A stretch of DNA of 64,000 nucleotides, taken from positions 1 through 64,000 of the forward strand of contig NZ_BBJJ01000021.1 of NCBI RefSeq assembly GCF_000739815.1. Direction: 5' to 3'. Shown here piece by piece: positions 54,232 through 62,173 of this stretch (its first letter is position 1; each line of letters starts with the position of its first letter). The notes beneath the pieces are model-generated. The model worked only from the letters and a program-made list of their open reading frames with translations, was not told where the DNA came from and searched no databases. The DNA is from Paraburkholderia mimosarum LMG 23256 = NBRC 106338 (GTDB lineage Bacteria > Pseudomonadota > Gammaproteobacteria > Burkholderiales > Burkholderiaceae). A program made the translations under genes and the position numbers.

Positions 54232-55476
54232 TCAGTCGTTCGCGCGCGGCCGGCGCAGCAGCATCAGCGCAGCGATGGCGGCGACGAGCGTGACCGGAAT
54301 GCTGGCGCCGATCACCGTGGAGCCGCTGCGTCCCATGGCCAGCAACTGTCCCGCGGCGAGCGGCCCGATTACGGAGCCGAGGCGGCCGACTGCCACGGCT
54401 GCGCCTACGCCCGTGCCGCGCATGTTGGTGGGATAAAACGCGGCGGAAAGCGCGTAGAGCACCGATTGCCCGCCGGCCACGAACATGCCCGCGCAGAATG
54501 CCGACACGATGAGCGAGCCGAGGCCCGTCGCGCCCGACAGTCCGGCAAGCGACGCGATGATGCCGATATACATGCCAGCCACCACGACGCTGCCGCGCAA
54601 ACGGTCCATCAGCATGCCGATGAAGAGCGCGCCAAGACCCCCGCCGATATTGAAGAAGGTCTGTACGAGGCCAATGTCGCCACGGCCCAGGCCCCGCGCG
54701 GCCATCAGCGAAGGCAACCAGTTGAGGAGGAAATAGAGGACGATGAGCGTGCAGAAGTAGCTGATCCAGATCTGCAGCGTCGAGAGCCTGCGATTCGCGC
54801 CGAACAGAACCTCGCCGACGGGTGCGGGCGTGAGCGTTGCACCGGTTGCCGCCGAGCGAAATGCTTTGGATTCCGGAAGAAACGACATAAGAAGCGGGAT
54901 CATGATGATCGGTCCGACGCCGCCGACATAGAAAATATGTCGCCATTCGGTGTCGCCCACACTGAACATGCCGATGAGCGAAGCGATGACGCCGCCGAAC
55001 GGAATGCCGCAATACATCACGCTTACCGCGGTGTTGCGCGCCTTCGGCGAAACGGCCTCGGACGACAGCGCGATCAGGTTCGGCAACGCGCCGCCGAGGC
55101 CGATGCCGGTCAGCACGCGCACCAGCACCAGCATGCTGAAGCTGCTGACGAGTGCGGTGGCGATGGAAAGCACCCCGAAAACAGCCGCGGAGAGAATCAG
55201 CACGCGCTTGCGCCCAATACGGTCGGCGAGCCGGCCGCCGAACAGCGCGCCCGGCAGCAGGCCGAACGTGCCGGCGCTGAACGCGAGTCCCATCTGCGAT
55301 ACGGAGAGGCCGAACTCGCGCGCCATGCGCGGTGCGGCGACGCCCACGGACTGCAGATCGAGTCCCTCGAGCAGAGCCACCGCAAAACAAAGGGCCAAGG
55401 TCGTGGCGATGCCGCTACCCGCTACGGGTTGCTTTGCCACGTCGTCTCCTGATAGTGCCGTTCTCGTCGATCTCAT
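54232..55476 (-). CDS. MFS aromatic-acid:H+ symporter
   Basis: 414 residues with twelve predicted membrane helices. The first helix ALCFAVALLEGLDLQSVGVA contains the DLQ(S/A)-type signature of aromatic-acid symporters (MhpT, PcaK, HcaT relatives). The loop 2-3 motif is GGRLADRIGRKRVL. It ends in the arginine-rich LLRRPRAND. It opens the minus-strand arm of a ferulate/coumarate cluster and shares its promoter region with a MarR gene, so the cargo is probably a hydroxycinnamate or its benzoate product. Confidence 0.9.
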   Translation of the reverse strand: MRSTRTALSGDDVAKQPVAGSGIATTLALCFAVALLEGLDLQSVGVAAPRMAREFGLSVSQMGLAFSAGTFGLLPGALFGGRLADRIGRKRVLILSAAVFGVLSIATALVSSFSMLVLVRVLTGIGLGGALPNLIALSSEAVSPKARNTAVSVMYCGIPFGGVIASLIGMFSVGDTEWRHIFYVGGVGPIIMIPLLMSFLPESKAFRSAATGATLTPAPVGEVLFGANRRLSTLQIWISYFCTLIVLYFLLNWLPSLMAARGLGRGDIGLVQTFFNIGGGLGALFIGMLMDRLRGSVVVAGMYIGIIASLAGLSGATGLGSLIVSAFCAGMFVAGGQSVLYALSAAFYPTNMRGTGVGAAVAVGRLGSVIGPLAAGQLLAMGRSGSTVIGASIPVTLVAAIAALMLLRRPRAND

Positions 55477-55542
55477 GTCTAACGCCTGGTGGTAGTTTTG
55501 ATTCTGGAAGTCACGCTCGGTGTCGCAAACCCGAACTGCTAT

Positions 55543-55569
55543 CTCAATATCAGGGAGCCTGATATTGAG
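55543..55569. promoter_or_regulatory. MarR-type operator, perfect 12-bp arms
   Basis: CTCAATATCAGG, a 3-bp spacer GAG, then CCTGATATTGAG: 27 bp in all. The core TATCAGG-N3-CCTGATA recurs at 57786-57802. It lies 67 bp upstream of the MFS start. Confidence 0.75.
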
Positions 55570-55628
55570 GGCAAATAAAAGCGCGTTTCGGGAAAACGCG
55601 CCTGCCTGCTGTGACTAGCGGTATTTCA

Positions 55629-55645
55629 TATCAGGCGCCCTGACA
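55629..55645. promoter_or_regulatory. MarR-type operator, degenerate copy
   Basis: TATCAGG-CGC-CCTGACA, one base from the perfect core. It lies 157 bp upstream of the MarR start on the plus strand. Confidence 0.55.
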
Positions 55646-55801
55646 GCGCAAGCTGATTGTCTTCGGTGAATACCCCAGGCGACCGAGGTTTCACGGAGTC
55701 TTAAGCGGTTACTGGGCGCGGGTTGCGGCCTCATGCGCACCATGCGCTGCGGCGCGTTGCGGTAACATTGCGCATTCCATCCAGAGTGTTCGACCGATCC
55801 A

Positions 55802-56296
55802 ATGACCGGCAAGGTTTCCACGACAACGACGACATCGGCGGCCAAGGCGCGCACCGCCGGCAAGGGGCGCAAGGCCGCGACGCCCCGGTTGACTTACCTC
55901 ATCGGCAGCCTCGACCGCATCCTGCACCGCGAGCTGACAGCGGCACTCGCGCCGCTCGGGCTCACGCTGTCCCAGTTCACTGCGCTATCGGTGCTCCAGG
56001 CGCGGGGAGAAGCGTCGAACGCCCAGCTTGCGGAGCGTTCGTTCATCACGCCGCAGTCGGCCAATGAAGTGATCAGGTCGATGGTGTCGCGCAACTGGAT
56101 TGGCCGCGAGCCCGATCCCAACCACGGGCGCATCGTCGTCCTGCGGCTCACCGAAGAGGGACGCGACGTGCTGTTCCAGGGCATGAAGCTTGTGCAGGCC
56201 GTAGAGGACCGGATGCTGGGCGGCGTGGATGCGCAGTCCGCCGCTGCCGCGCGCGAGAGCCTCGAACGCTTCGTGCACAACCTGCGCCAGGGCTAA
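55802..56296 (+). CDS. MarR-family regulator of the hydroxycinnamate cluster (copy 1)
   Basis: 164 residues with a Lys/Thr-rich leader of about 28 residues, then a winged HTH: LTYLIGSLDRILHRELTAAL, LTLSQFTALSVLQARGEASN, AERSFITPQSANEVIRSMVS. The wing is EPDPNHGRIVVLRLTEEG. Similar MarR proteins (FerC, CouR, HcaR) release DNA on binding hydroxycinnamoyl-CoA thioesters. Paralogous to the regulator at 57242-57739: same leader style and near-identical recognition helix AERSFITPQSAN. It is divergent from the MFS gene. Confidence 0.9.
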   Translation: MTGKVSTTTTTSAAKARTAGKGRKAATPRLTYLIGSLDRILHRELTAALAPLGLTLSQFTALSVLQARGEASNAQLAERSFITPQSANEVIRSMVSRNWIGREPDPNHGRIVVLRLTEEGRDVLFQGMKLVQAVEDRMLGGVDAQSAAAARESLERFVHNLRQG

Positions 56297-56314
56297 AACG
56301 CGCTCACGCCACAC

Positions 56315-57199
56315 TTACGTCGCGCCGTGCAATCCGAGCAGACGGATCGCATTTTCCTTGAGCACCAACGGACGAACATCGGGCTTGATGTCCAATGTGG
56401 CGAAGTCTTCCAGCCAGCGGTCGGGACGGATCAGCGGGAAGTCCGAAGCGAACAGCACCTTGTGGCGCAGCAGCGTGTTCGTATATTTCACGAGCTCCGG
56501 CGAAAAGTATTTCGGCGACCAGCCTGAAAGATCGATATACACGTTCGGTTTGTGCAGCGCGATCGAGAGCGCCTGCTCCTGCCACGGCCACGACGGATGC
56601 GCGATGACGATCTTCATATCGGGAAAGTCGGCGGCCACATCGTCGAGATGGATGGGCTCGGAATATTTCAGGCGCAACCCGCCGCCGCCGCGCATGCCGG
56701 AACCCATGCCCGAATGGCCGCTATGAAACACCGCCGGCAACCCGTGTTCGGCGATCACCTCGTATAGCGGATACGCGAGCCGGTCGTTCGCGAAAAAGCC
56801 CTGCATGGTGGGGTGGAACTTGAAGCCGCGCACGCCGTGCTCCTCGATCAGCCGCCGCGCTTCGCGCGCGCCGAACTTGCCCTTGTGCGGGTCGATGCTC
56901 GCAAAGGCGATCATGATGTCGGAATGCTTTTGCGCGAATTCCGCGACTTCCTCGTTTGGAATGCGGCGCCGGCCGATGTTCGCCTCGCAATCCACCGTAA
57001 ACATCACGAAGCCGATATTGCGCTCGCGGTAGTGCTCGATCGTTTCGGCAATGGTGGGACGCCTGCCTTGCTTGAGCACGGTGCCGAAATATTTGTCGGC
57101 GGCATCGTCGAACTCTTTCGCAAAGAGATCGGGCGGCTGGCAGCACGAAACTTCGGCGTGGACGTGCGTATCGATGGCGACCAGGCGGTCGAGGTTCAT
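56315..57199 (-). CDS. Amidohydrolase-family protein (CouO-like or decarboxylase-like)
   Basis: 294-residue amidohydrolase-2 TIM barrel. Metal-binding His residues are in IDTHVHAEVSC, and further conserved sites are GFKFHPTMQGFF, VFHSGHSGMGSG, IAHPSWPW and the catalytic Asp in LFASDFPLI. The family includes gamma-resorcylate and carboxyvanillate decarboxylases, and the hydrolase that acts on hydroxyphenyl-beta-keto acyl intermediates in beta-oxidative coumarate breakdown. The hydroxycinnamate setting makes the last plausible. It stands alone on the minus strand, between the two MarR genes. Confidence 0.75.
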   Translation of the reverse strand: MNLDRLVAIDTHVHAEVSCCQPPDLFAKEFDDAADKYFGTVLKQGRRPTIAETIEHYRERNIGFVMFTVDCEANIGRRRIPNEEVAEFAQKHSDIMIAFASIDPHKGKFGAREARRLIEEHGVRGFKFHPTMQGFFANDRLAYPLYEVIAEHGLPAVFHSGHSGMGSGMRGGGGLRLKYSEPIHLDDVAADFPDMKIVIAHPSWPWQEQALSIALHKPNVYIDLSGWSPKYFSPELVKYTNTLLRHKVLFASDFPLIRPDRWLEDFATLDIKPDVRPLVLKENAIRLLGLHGAT

Positions 57200-57241
57200 G
57201 GTTGTCTCCTTGTCTCTTTCGTTTGAGGTGGCTTCCGGCAG

Positions 57242-57739
57242 TCACGTGGCGCGCAGATTGCGCACGCAAGCGTGCAGCAGCCCTTGCAGGGATTGCGCCG
57301 CTTCGTGCCCGGTCTCTTCGAGCATGGCCCGCTCTATGCGATCGGCCTGGGCATTGCAGTCGTCCAGCAACGCCTCGCCGGTCGGCGTGAGCGATAGCAG
57401 GACAATGCGGCGGTTGGCGGGATCATGCTCGCGCGTGACCCAGCCGTTGGCCGCCATCGTTTTCACGACGACGTTCGCCGATTGGGGCGTGATGAACGAA
57501 CGCTCGGCCAGTTGGGCGTTCGAGGCACGGCCTCGGGCGCGCAGCACGGAAAGGGCCGTGTATTGCGGCAGCGTCAGGCCATGTTGCGACAGCGCCTCGG
57601 AAAGCCGGCGCGACACGATGCGGTCGAGCTGGCCGATGAGGTAGGTGATGCGCAGGCCAGCGGCCGCGGGACGGCGCGCGGTCCCTTTCCCGGTACGTCC
57701 CGGGCGATCGGCGACGGTGGTTCTGGTACTCATGATCAA
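57242..57739 (-). CDS. MarR-family regulator of the hydroxycinnamate cluster (copy 2)
   Basis: 165 residues. After a basic leader come LRITYLIGQLDRIVSRRLSE, LTLPQYTALSVLRARGRASN, then AERSFITPQSANVVVKTMAA and wing EHDPANRRIVLLSLTPTG. It is clearly paralogous to copy 1. It is divergent from the hydratase-lyase gene, with the palindrome TATCAGG-CTA-CCTGATA between them, so it most likely represses ech-vdh-fcs. The two copies may share operators. Confidence 0.9.
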   Translation of the reverse strand: MIMSTRTTVADRPGRTGKGTARRPAAAGLRITYLIGQLDRIVSRRLSEALSQHGLTLPQYTALSVLRARGRASNAQLAERSFITPQSANVVVKTMAANGWVTREHDPANRRIVLLSLTPTGEALLDDCNAQADRIERAMLEETGHEAAQSLQGLLHACVRNLRAT

Positions 57740-57785
57740 AGCGCGTTTAAGGGTTTGTACCGAAGCGGTCTCATTCTACTTTACA

Positions 57786-57802
57786 TATCAGGCTACCTGA
57801 TA
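57786..57802. promoter_or_regulatory. MarR-type operator TATCAGGCTACCTGATA
   Basis: A perfect 7+3+7 palindrome in the 112-bp divergent gap between the second MarR gene and the hydratase-lyase gene. It is identical in both arms to the core at 55548-55564. Confidence 0.75.
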
Positions 57803-57851
57803 GTACATTGATCTCAGGCCGCGTGTGCGGCAATGTTCACGGAGATGGAAA

Positions 57852-58679
57852 ATGAATTACGAAGGTCGCTGGAAAACGGTCAAGGTCGCGGTGGAAGCCG
57901 GTATTGCCTGGGTGACGCTGAACCGTCCCGAGAAGCGCAACGCCATGAGCCCTACGCTGAACAGGGAGATGATCGATGTGCTCGAAACGGTCGAGCTCGA
58001 TCCTGAAGCGCAGGTTCTGGTGCTTACGGGCGAAGGCGAATCATGGACCGCGGGCATGGATCTTAAGGAGTACTTCCGGGAAGTCGATGCGAGCCCCGAC
58101 GTCATGCAGGAGCGCATTCGCCGCGATGCGAGCCGCTGGCAGTGGCAACTCCTGCGCATGTATTCCAAGCCCACCATTGCGATGGTGAATGGCTGGTGCT
58201 TTGGCGGCGGTTTCTCGCCGCTGGTGGCCTGCGATCTTGCTATCGCCGCCGACGAAGCCGTGTTCGGCCTTTCGGAAATCAACTGGGGCATTCCGCCGGG
58301 CAACCTGGTGAGCAAGGCGATGGCGGATACAGTCGGCCACCGCGAGGCGCTTTACTACATCATGACGGGCGACACGTTCACGGGCCAGCAGGCCGCGAAA
58401 ATGGGCCTCGTGAACAAGAGCGTGCCGCGTGCCGAACTGCGCGAGGCGACGCTTGCGCTCGCCGCGAAGCTGCTCGACAAGAACCCGGTCGTGCTGCGCA
58501 ACGCGAAGCACGGTTTCAAGCGTTCGCGCGAACTGACATGGGAGCAGAACGAGGACTATCTCTACGCCAAGCTCGACCAGGCCAACTACCGCGACCGCGA
58601 AGGTGGCCGCGCCAAGGGGCTCAAGCAGTTCCTCGACGACAAGAGCATCAAGCCGGGCTTGCAGGCCTACAAGCGCTGA
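57852..58679 (+). CDS. ech: p-Hydroxycinnamoyl-CoA hydratase/lyase (feruloyl-CoA hydratase/lyase)
   Basis: 275-residue crotonase-fold enzyme. VTLNRPEKRNAMSPTLNREM and WTAGMDLKEYF form the oxyanion hole. WCFGGGFSPLVACDLAIAAD and FGLSEINWGIPPGNLVSKAM (catalytic Glu) are diagnostic of the hydroxycinnamoyl-CoA hydratase-lyase group. It hydrates feruloyl-, coumaroyl- or caffeoyl-CoA and splits it to the benzaldehyde (vanillin) and acetyl-CoA. ATG at 57852 follows ggagatgg. First of four plus-strand genes, ahead of the aldehyde dehydrogenase and the CoA synthetase. Confidence 0.95.
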   Translation: MNYEGRWKTVKVAVEAGIAWVTLNRPEKRNAMSPTLNREMIDVLETVELDPEAQVLVLTGEGESWTAGMDLKEYFREVDASPDVMQERIRRDASRWQWQLLRMYSKPTIAMVNGWCFGGGFSPLVACDLAIAADEAVFGLSEINWGIPPGNLVSKAMADTVGHREALYYIMTGDTFTGQQAAKMGLVNKSVPRAELREATLALAAKLLDKNPVVLRNAKHGFKRSRELTWEQNEDYLYAKLDQANYRDREGGRAKGLKQFLDDKSIKPGLQAYKR

Positions 58680-58711
58680 TTCAAGTGCGGTATAACGAAG
58701 GAGGAGACGAC

Positions 58712-60163
58712 ATGCACGAAACCGGGCTACTGATCGGCGGCGCGACCCGCTCCGCATCGAACGGCAAAACCTTCACGCGCATCAATCCGGCGACGGGTGC
58801 AGTGGCCACGCGTGCTGCGGCCGCCACGCTCGAAGACGCCGATGCCGCGGTCGCCGCCGCCGCGCGCGCCTTCCCGGCTTGGGCCGCGCTCACGCCGACC
58901 GAGCGCCGCAAGCGCCTGTCCGCCGCCGCAGACCGCATGGATGCGCGCGCAACGGATTTCATCGCCATCGGCGCGGCGGAAACGGGTGCCATGGCGAACT
59001 GGTACGGCTTCAATGTGATGCTCGCGGCCAACATGCTGCGTGAGGCCGCCGCCATGACCACGCAGATCGACGGCTCCGTGATCCCGTCCGATGTGCCAGG
59101 CAGCCTGGCCATGGCCGTGCGTCAGCCGTGCGGCGTCGTGCTCGGCATGGCGCCCTGGAATGCGCCGGTGATTCTCGCAACTCGCGCGCTCGCCATGCCG
59201 CTCGCGTGCGGCAATACCGTCGTGCTGAAGGCTTCGGAGGGCTGTCCCGGCGTGCACGCGCTGATCGGCGAAGTGCTCGACGAAGCGGGTCTGGGCGAGG
59301 GCGTCGTCAACGTGCTCACGCATGCGCCTGAAGACGCACCGGCCATCGTCGAGCGCCTGATCGCGAATCCGGCGGTCAAGCGTGTGAACTTCACGGGCTC
59401 GACACGCGTGGGCCGTATCGTCGCCGAGCTTGCTGCGCGGCATCTCAAGCCTGCGCTGCTCGAACTGGGCGGCAAGGCACCCGTGCTCGTGCTCGACGAC
59501 GCCGATCTCGACGCGGCCGTGGAAGGCATTGTGTTCGGTGCGTTCTTCAATCAGGGGCAAATCTGCATGTCGACGGAACGTGTGATCGTCGATGGCAAGG
59601 TTGCCGATGTGTTCGTGCAAAAGCTCGTGGCGAAGGCGCGCACGCACAAGGCGGGCGATCCCACGCAGCCGGGCTCGATACTGGGTACTTTGGAGAGCGA
59701 AGCATCGGCGCGGCGCATTCGTGCGCTCGTGGAAGACGCCGGTGCGAAGGGTGCGAGTCTGCCGCTGGGCTGCGAGGTGAACGGTGCGATCATGCAACCG
59801 GTGATCGTCGAAAACGTCACGCGCGAAATGAAGCTTTACGCCGACGAATCGTTCGGCCCGGTCGTCACGGTGCAGCGCGTGGATGGCGACGAAGAAGCGG
59901 TGAACGTGGCGAACGACAGCGAGTACGGACTGTCGGCCGCGGTGTTCAGCCGCGACATCGCGCGCGCGATGAACGTCGCAAAGCGCATCGAATCCGGAAT
60001 CTGCCATATCAACGGGCCGACCGTGCACGACGAAGCGCAGATGCCGTTCGGCGGTGTGAAGGCGAGCGGCTATGGGCGCTTCGGCAGCAAGGCGTCGATT
60101 GCCGAATTCACCGACCTGCGCTGGATCACCGTGCAGACCGGCCCGCGCCACTATCCGATCTGA
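58712..60163 (+). CDS. vdh: Vanillin-type aromatic aldehyde dehydrogenase
   Basis: 483-residue NAD(P)+ aldehyde dehydrogenase. Key parts: APWNAPV, LELGGKAPVLVLDDADLDAA (catalytic Glu), and the nucleophile Cys in FNQGQICMSTERV. NGPTVHDEAQMPFGGVKASG is characteristic of vanillin and salicylaldehyde dehydrogenases. It oxidises vanillin or 4-hydroxybenzaldehyde from the lyase to the acid. ATG at 58712 has aaggaggag upstream. The frame is open back into ech, but that reading is out of frame with the ech gene. Confidence 0.94.
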   Translation: MHETGLLIGGATRSASNGKTFTRINPATGAVATRAAAATLEDADAAVAAAARAFPAWAALTPTERRKRLSAAADRMDARATDFIAIGAAETGAMANWYGFNVMLAANMLREAAAMTTQIDGSVIPSDVPGSLAMAVRQPCGVVLGMAPWNAPVILATRALAMPLACGNTVVLKASEGCPGVHALIGEVLDEAGLGEGVVNVLTHAPEDAPAIVERLIANPAVKRVNFTGSTRVGRIVAELAARHLKPALLELGGKAPVLVLDDADLDAAVEGIVFGAFFNQGQICMSTERVIVDGKVADVFVQKLVAKARTHKAGDPTQPGSILGTLESEASARRIRALVEDAGAKGASLPLGCEVNGAIMQPVIVENVTREMKLYADESFGPVVTVQRVDGDEEAVNVANDSEYGLSAAVFSRDIARAMNVAKRIESGICHINGPTVHDEAQMPFGGVKASGYGRFGSKASIAEFTDLRWITVQTGPRHYPI

Positions 60164-60265
60164 ACGATACGGACGCGCGCCCCATCGCGACATGACATGA
60201 ACTACCGGGCCGGCTGCGCCGCTACCTTGCGCGGTCCCGGCACCGGTTTGCAAAGGAGACAGGCT

Positions 60266-62161
60266 TTGGAACCGGAGCCGACCCAAACCCAGCCGGCCTT
60301 CGCAGGCTATCGTGCCGTCGCCATCGGCACGGCTGCGCCGCAGATCGAGCGGCGCGGCGACTGCTGGTATCTGCGCTCGACCGAGCCGCTAGGCGACTAC
60401 CCCGAACGCGTGACGGATCGCCTCGTCAGCGGCGCGCGCACGCATCCCGACCGCTGGCTCGTGGCACGCCGCGGCGCTGACGGCCAGTGGCAAGGCATCA
60501 GCTACGCGCAGATGCTCGAACGCGCACGCTCGATCGGTCAGGCTTTGATCGAGCGCGGATTGTCGGCCGAGCGCCCCGTCGCGCTGCTCTCGGGCAATGA
60601 TCTCGAACACTTGCAGATGGCGTTCGGCGCACTGTGGGCCGGCGTGCCCTATGCACCGATTTCCCCCGCTTATTCGCTCGTATCGAGCGACTTCGGCAAG
60701 CTGAAGCACGCGCTGGGCCTGCTCGATCCGGGCCTCGTGTTCGCGGCCGACGGCCCTGCCTTCGCGGCCGCGCTCGACGCCGCGGTGCCCGAGCATATCG
60801 AACGCATCGTCGTGACACCCGCTGGCAGTGGCCGCCGCGAAACCTCGTTCGCCGACTTGCTGCAAACGCGCGCGGGCAGCATGGAAGAAGCCCTGGCGCG
60901 CGTGAATGGCGACACGATCGCGAAGTTCCTCTTCACCTCCGGCTCGACACGCCTGCCCAAGGCCGTGCCCACGACGCACCGCATGCTGTGCAGCAATCAG
61001 CAAATGCTGCTGCAGACGTTCCCGCAGTTCGGCATCGAGCCGCCGGTGCTGGTCGACTGGCTGCCGTGGAACCACACGTTCGGCGGCAGCCACAACGTGG
61101 GCATCGCGCTTTACAACGGCGGCACGCTCTATATCGACGACGGCAAGCCCGTAGCTGGCCGCTTCGAAGAAACCTTGCGCAATCTGCGCGAAATCGCCCC
61201 TACGCTCTATTTCAATGTGCCCAAGGGCTGGGAAGAGTTGACGGCCGCGCTCGAAACCGACGAGCGCCTGCGCGAGACATTCTTCTCGCGCGTGAAGATG
61301 TACTTCTTCGCGGGCGCGGGGCTTTCGCAGGCCGCGTGGGACCGGCTCGAGCGCGTGACGCAGGCGCATTGCGGCGAGCGCATCCGCATCATGGCGGGCC
61401 TTGGGATGACCGAAACGGCGCCGTCGTGCCTCTTCACGACCGGGCCGGTGATGGGCGCAGGCTATATCGGGCTGCCCGCGCCGGGCTGCGAGACACGTCT
61501 CGTGCCGGTCGACGGCAAGCTCGAAGCGCGTTTTCGCGGGCCCAACGTGATGCGCGGCTACTGGCGCGCGAACGAGGCGGACCGTCATGACGTATTCGAC
61601 GAAGAGGGCTACTACCGCACCGGCGACGCCGTACGTTTCGTCGACCCGGCGCGCCCCGAGCTGGGCCTGCTGTTCGACGGCCGCATTGCTGAGGATTTCA
61701 AGCTCAGCTCCGGCACGTTCGTGAGCGTCGGGCCGATGCGCGCGCGCATCGTCTCCGGCGGCGCGCCGTATGTGCAGGACGCCGTGATCGCCGGCATGAA
61801 CCGCGACGACATTGGCGTGCTGATCTTTCCGCGTCTCGACGAGTGCCGCCGGCTCGCCGGTCTCGACGCAGGTGCTTGCGCGCGCGATGTGGTGGACGCG
61901 CCCGCCGTCCGTGCTTTTTTCACTGACCTGATGGAGCGGCTCAATCGCGATGCGACCGGCAGCGCAACGCGCATCACGCGCCTTCATGTGATGGACGTCC
62001 CGCCTTCGCTCGATCTCGGCGAGATCACCGACAAAGGATCGATCAATCAGCGCGTCGTATTGAGCAAGCGTGCGGCGCTCGTGGAGGCGCTGTATGCCGC
62101 GCGTGACGGTCACGATACGCGCATGCGCGTGCTCCTCTCGTCGCATCTTCAGCATGTCTAA
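60266..62161 (+). CDS. fcs: Feruloyl-CoA synthetase
   Basis: 631-residue acyl-adenylate-forming ligase. The AMP-binding P-loop is FLFTSGSTRLPKAVPTTHRM; also WLPWNHTFGGSHNVGIALYN, AGLGMTETAPSCLFTTG and the hinge region YYRTGDAVRFVDPA...LLFDGRIAEDFKLSSG. It activates ferulate, coumarate or caffeate to the CoA thioester for the lyase. I favour a TTG start at 60266 because aaaggagac sits just upstream; an ATG at 60197 gives a Gly/Arg-rich non-family leader with no ribosome site. Confidence 0.93.
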   Translation: MEPEPTQTQPAFAGYRAVAIGTAAPQIERRGDCWYLRSTEPLGDYPERVTDRLVSGARTHPDRWLVARRGADGQWQGISYAQMLERARSIGQALIERGLSAERPVALLSGNDLEHLQMAFGALWAGVPYAPISPAYSLVSSDFGKLKHALGLLDPGLVFAADGPAFAAALDAAVPEHIERIVVTPAGSGRRETSFADLLQTRAGSMEEALARVNGDTIAKFLFTSGSTRLPKAVPTTHRMLCSNQQMLLQTFPQFGIEPPVLVDWLPWNHTFGGSHNVGIALYNGGTLYIDDGKPVAGRFEETLRNLREIAPTLYFNVPKGWEELTAALETDERLRETFFSRVKMYFFAGAGLSQAAWDRLERVTQAHCGERIRIMAGLGMTETAPSCLFTTGPVMGAGYIGLPAPGCETRLVPVDGKLEARFRGPNVMRGYWRANEADRHDVFDEEGYYRTGDAVRFVDPARPELGLLFDGRIAEDFKLSSGTFVSVGPMRARIVSGGAPYVQDAVIAGMNRDDIGVLIFPRLDECRRLAGLDAGACARDVVDAPAVRAFFTDLMERLNRDATGSATRITRLHVMDVPPSLDLGEITDKGSINQRVVLSKRAALVEALYAARDGHDTRMRVLLSSHLQHV

Positions 62162-62173
62162 GGGGTGGTGACG

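Larger units (their letters stand above)
55477..55801. promoter_or_regulatory. Divergent MFS/MarR promoter region with two operators
   Basis: 325 bp without a gene. It contains the perfect palindromic operator at 55543-55569 and a second, weaker copy at 55629-55645. Confidence 0.65.

Noticed and set aside
53021..55390. Single 789-codon minus-strand frame that would fuse sequence under the MFS gene to the porin
   Set aside because: The porin has its own signal peptide and ribosome site at 54163. The upstream part is an out-of-frame shadow of the MFS gene.
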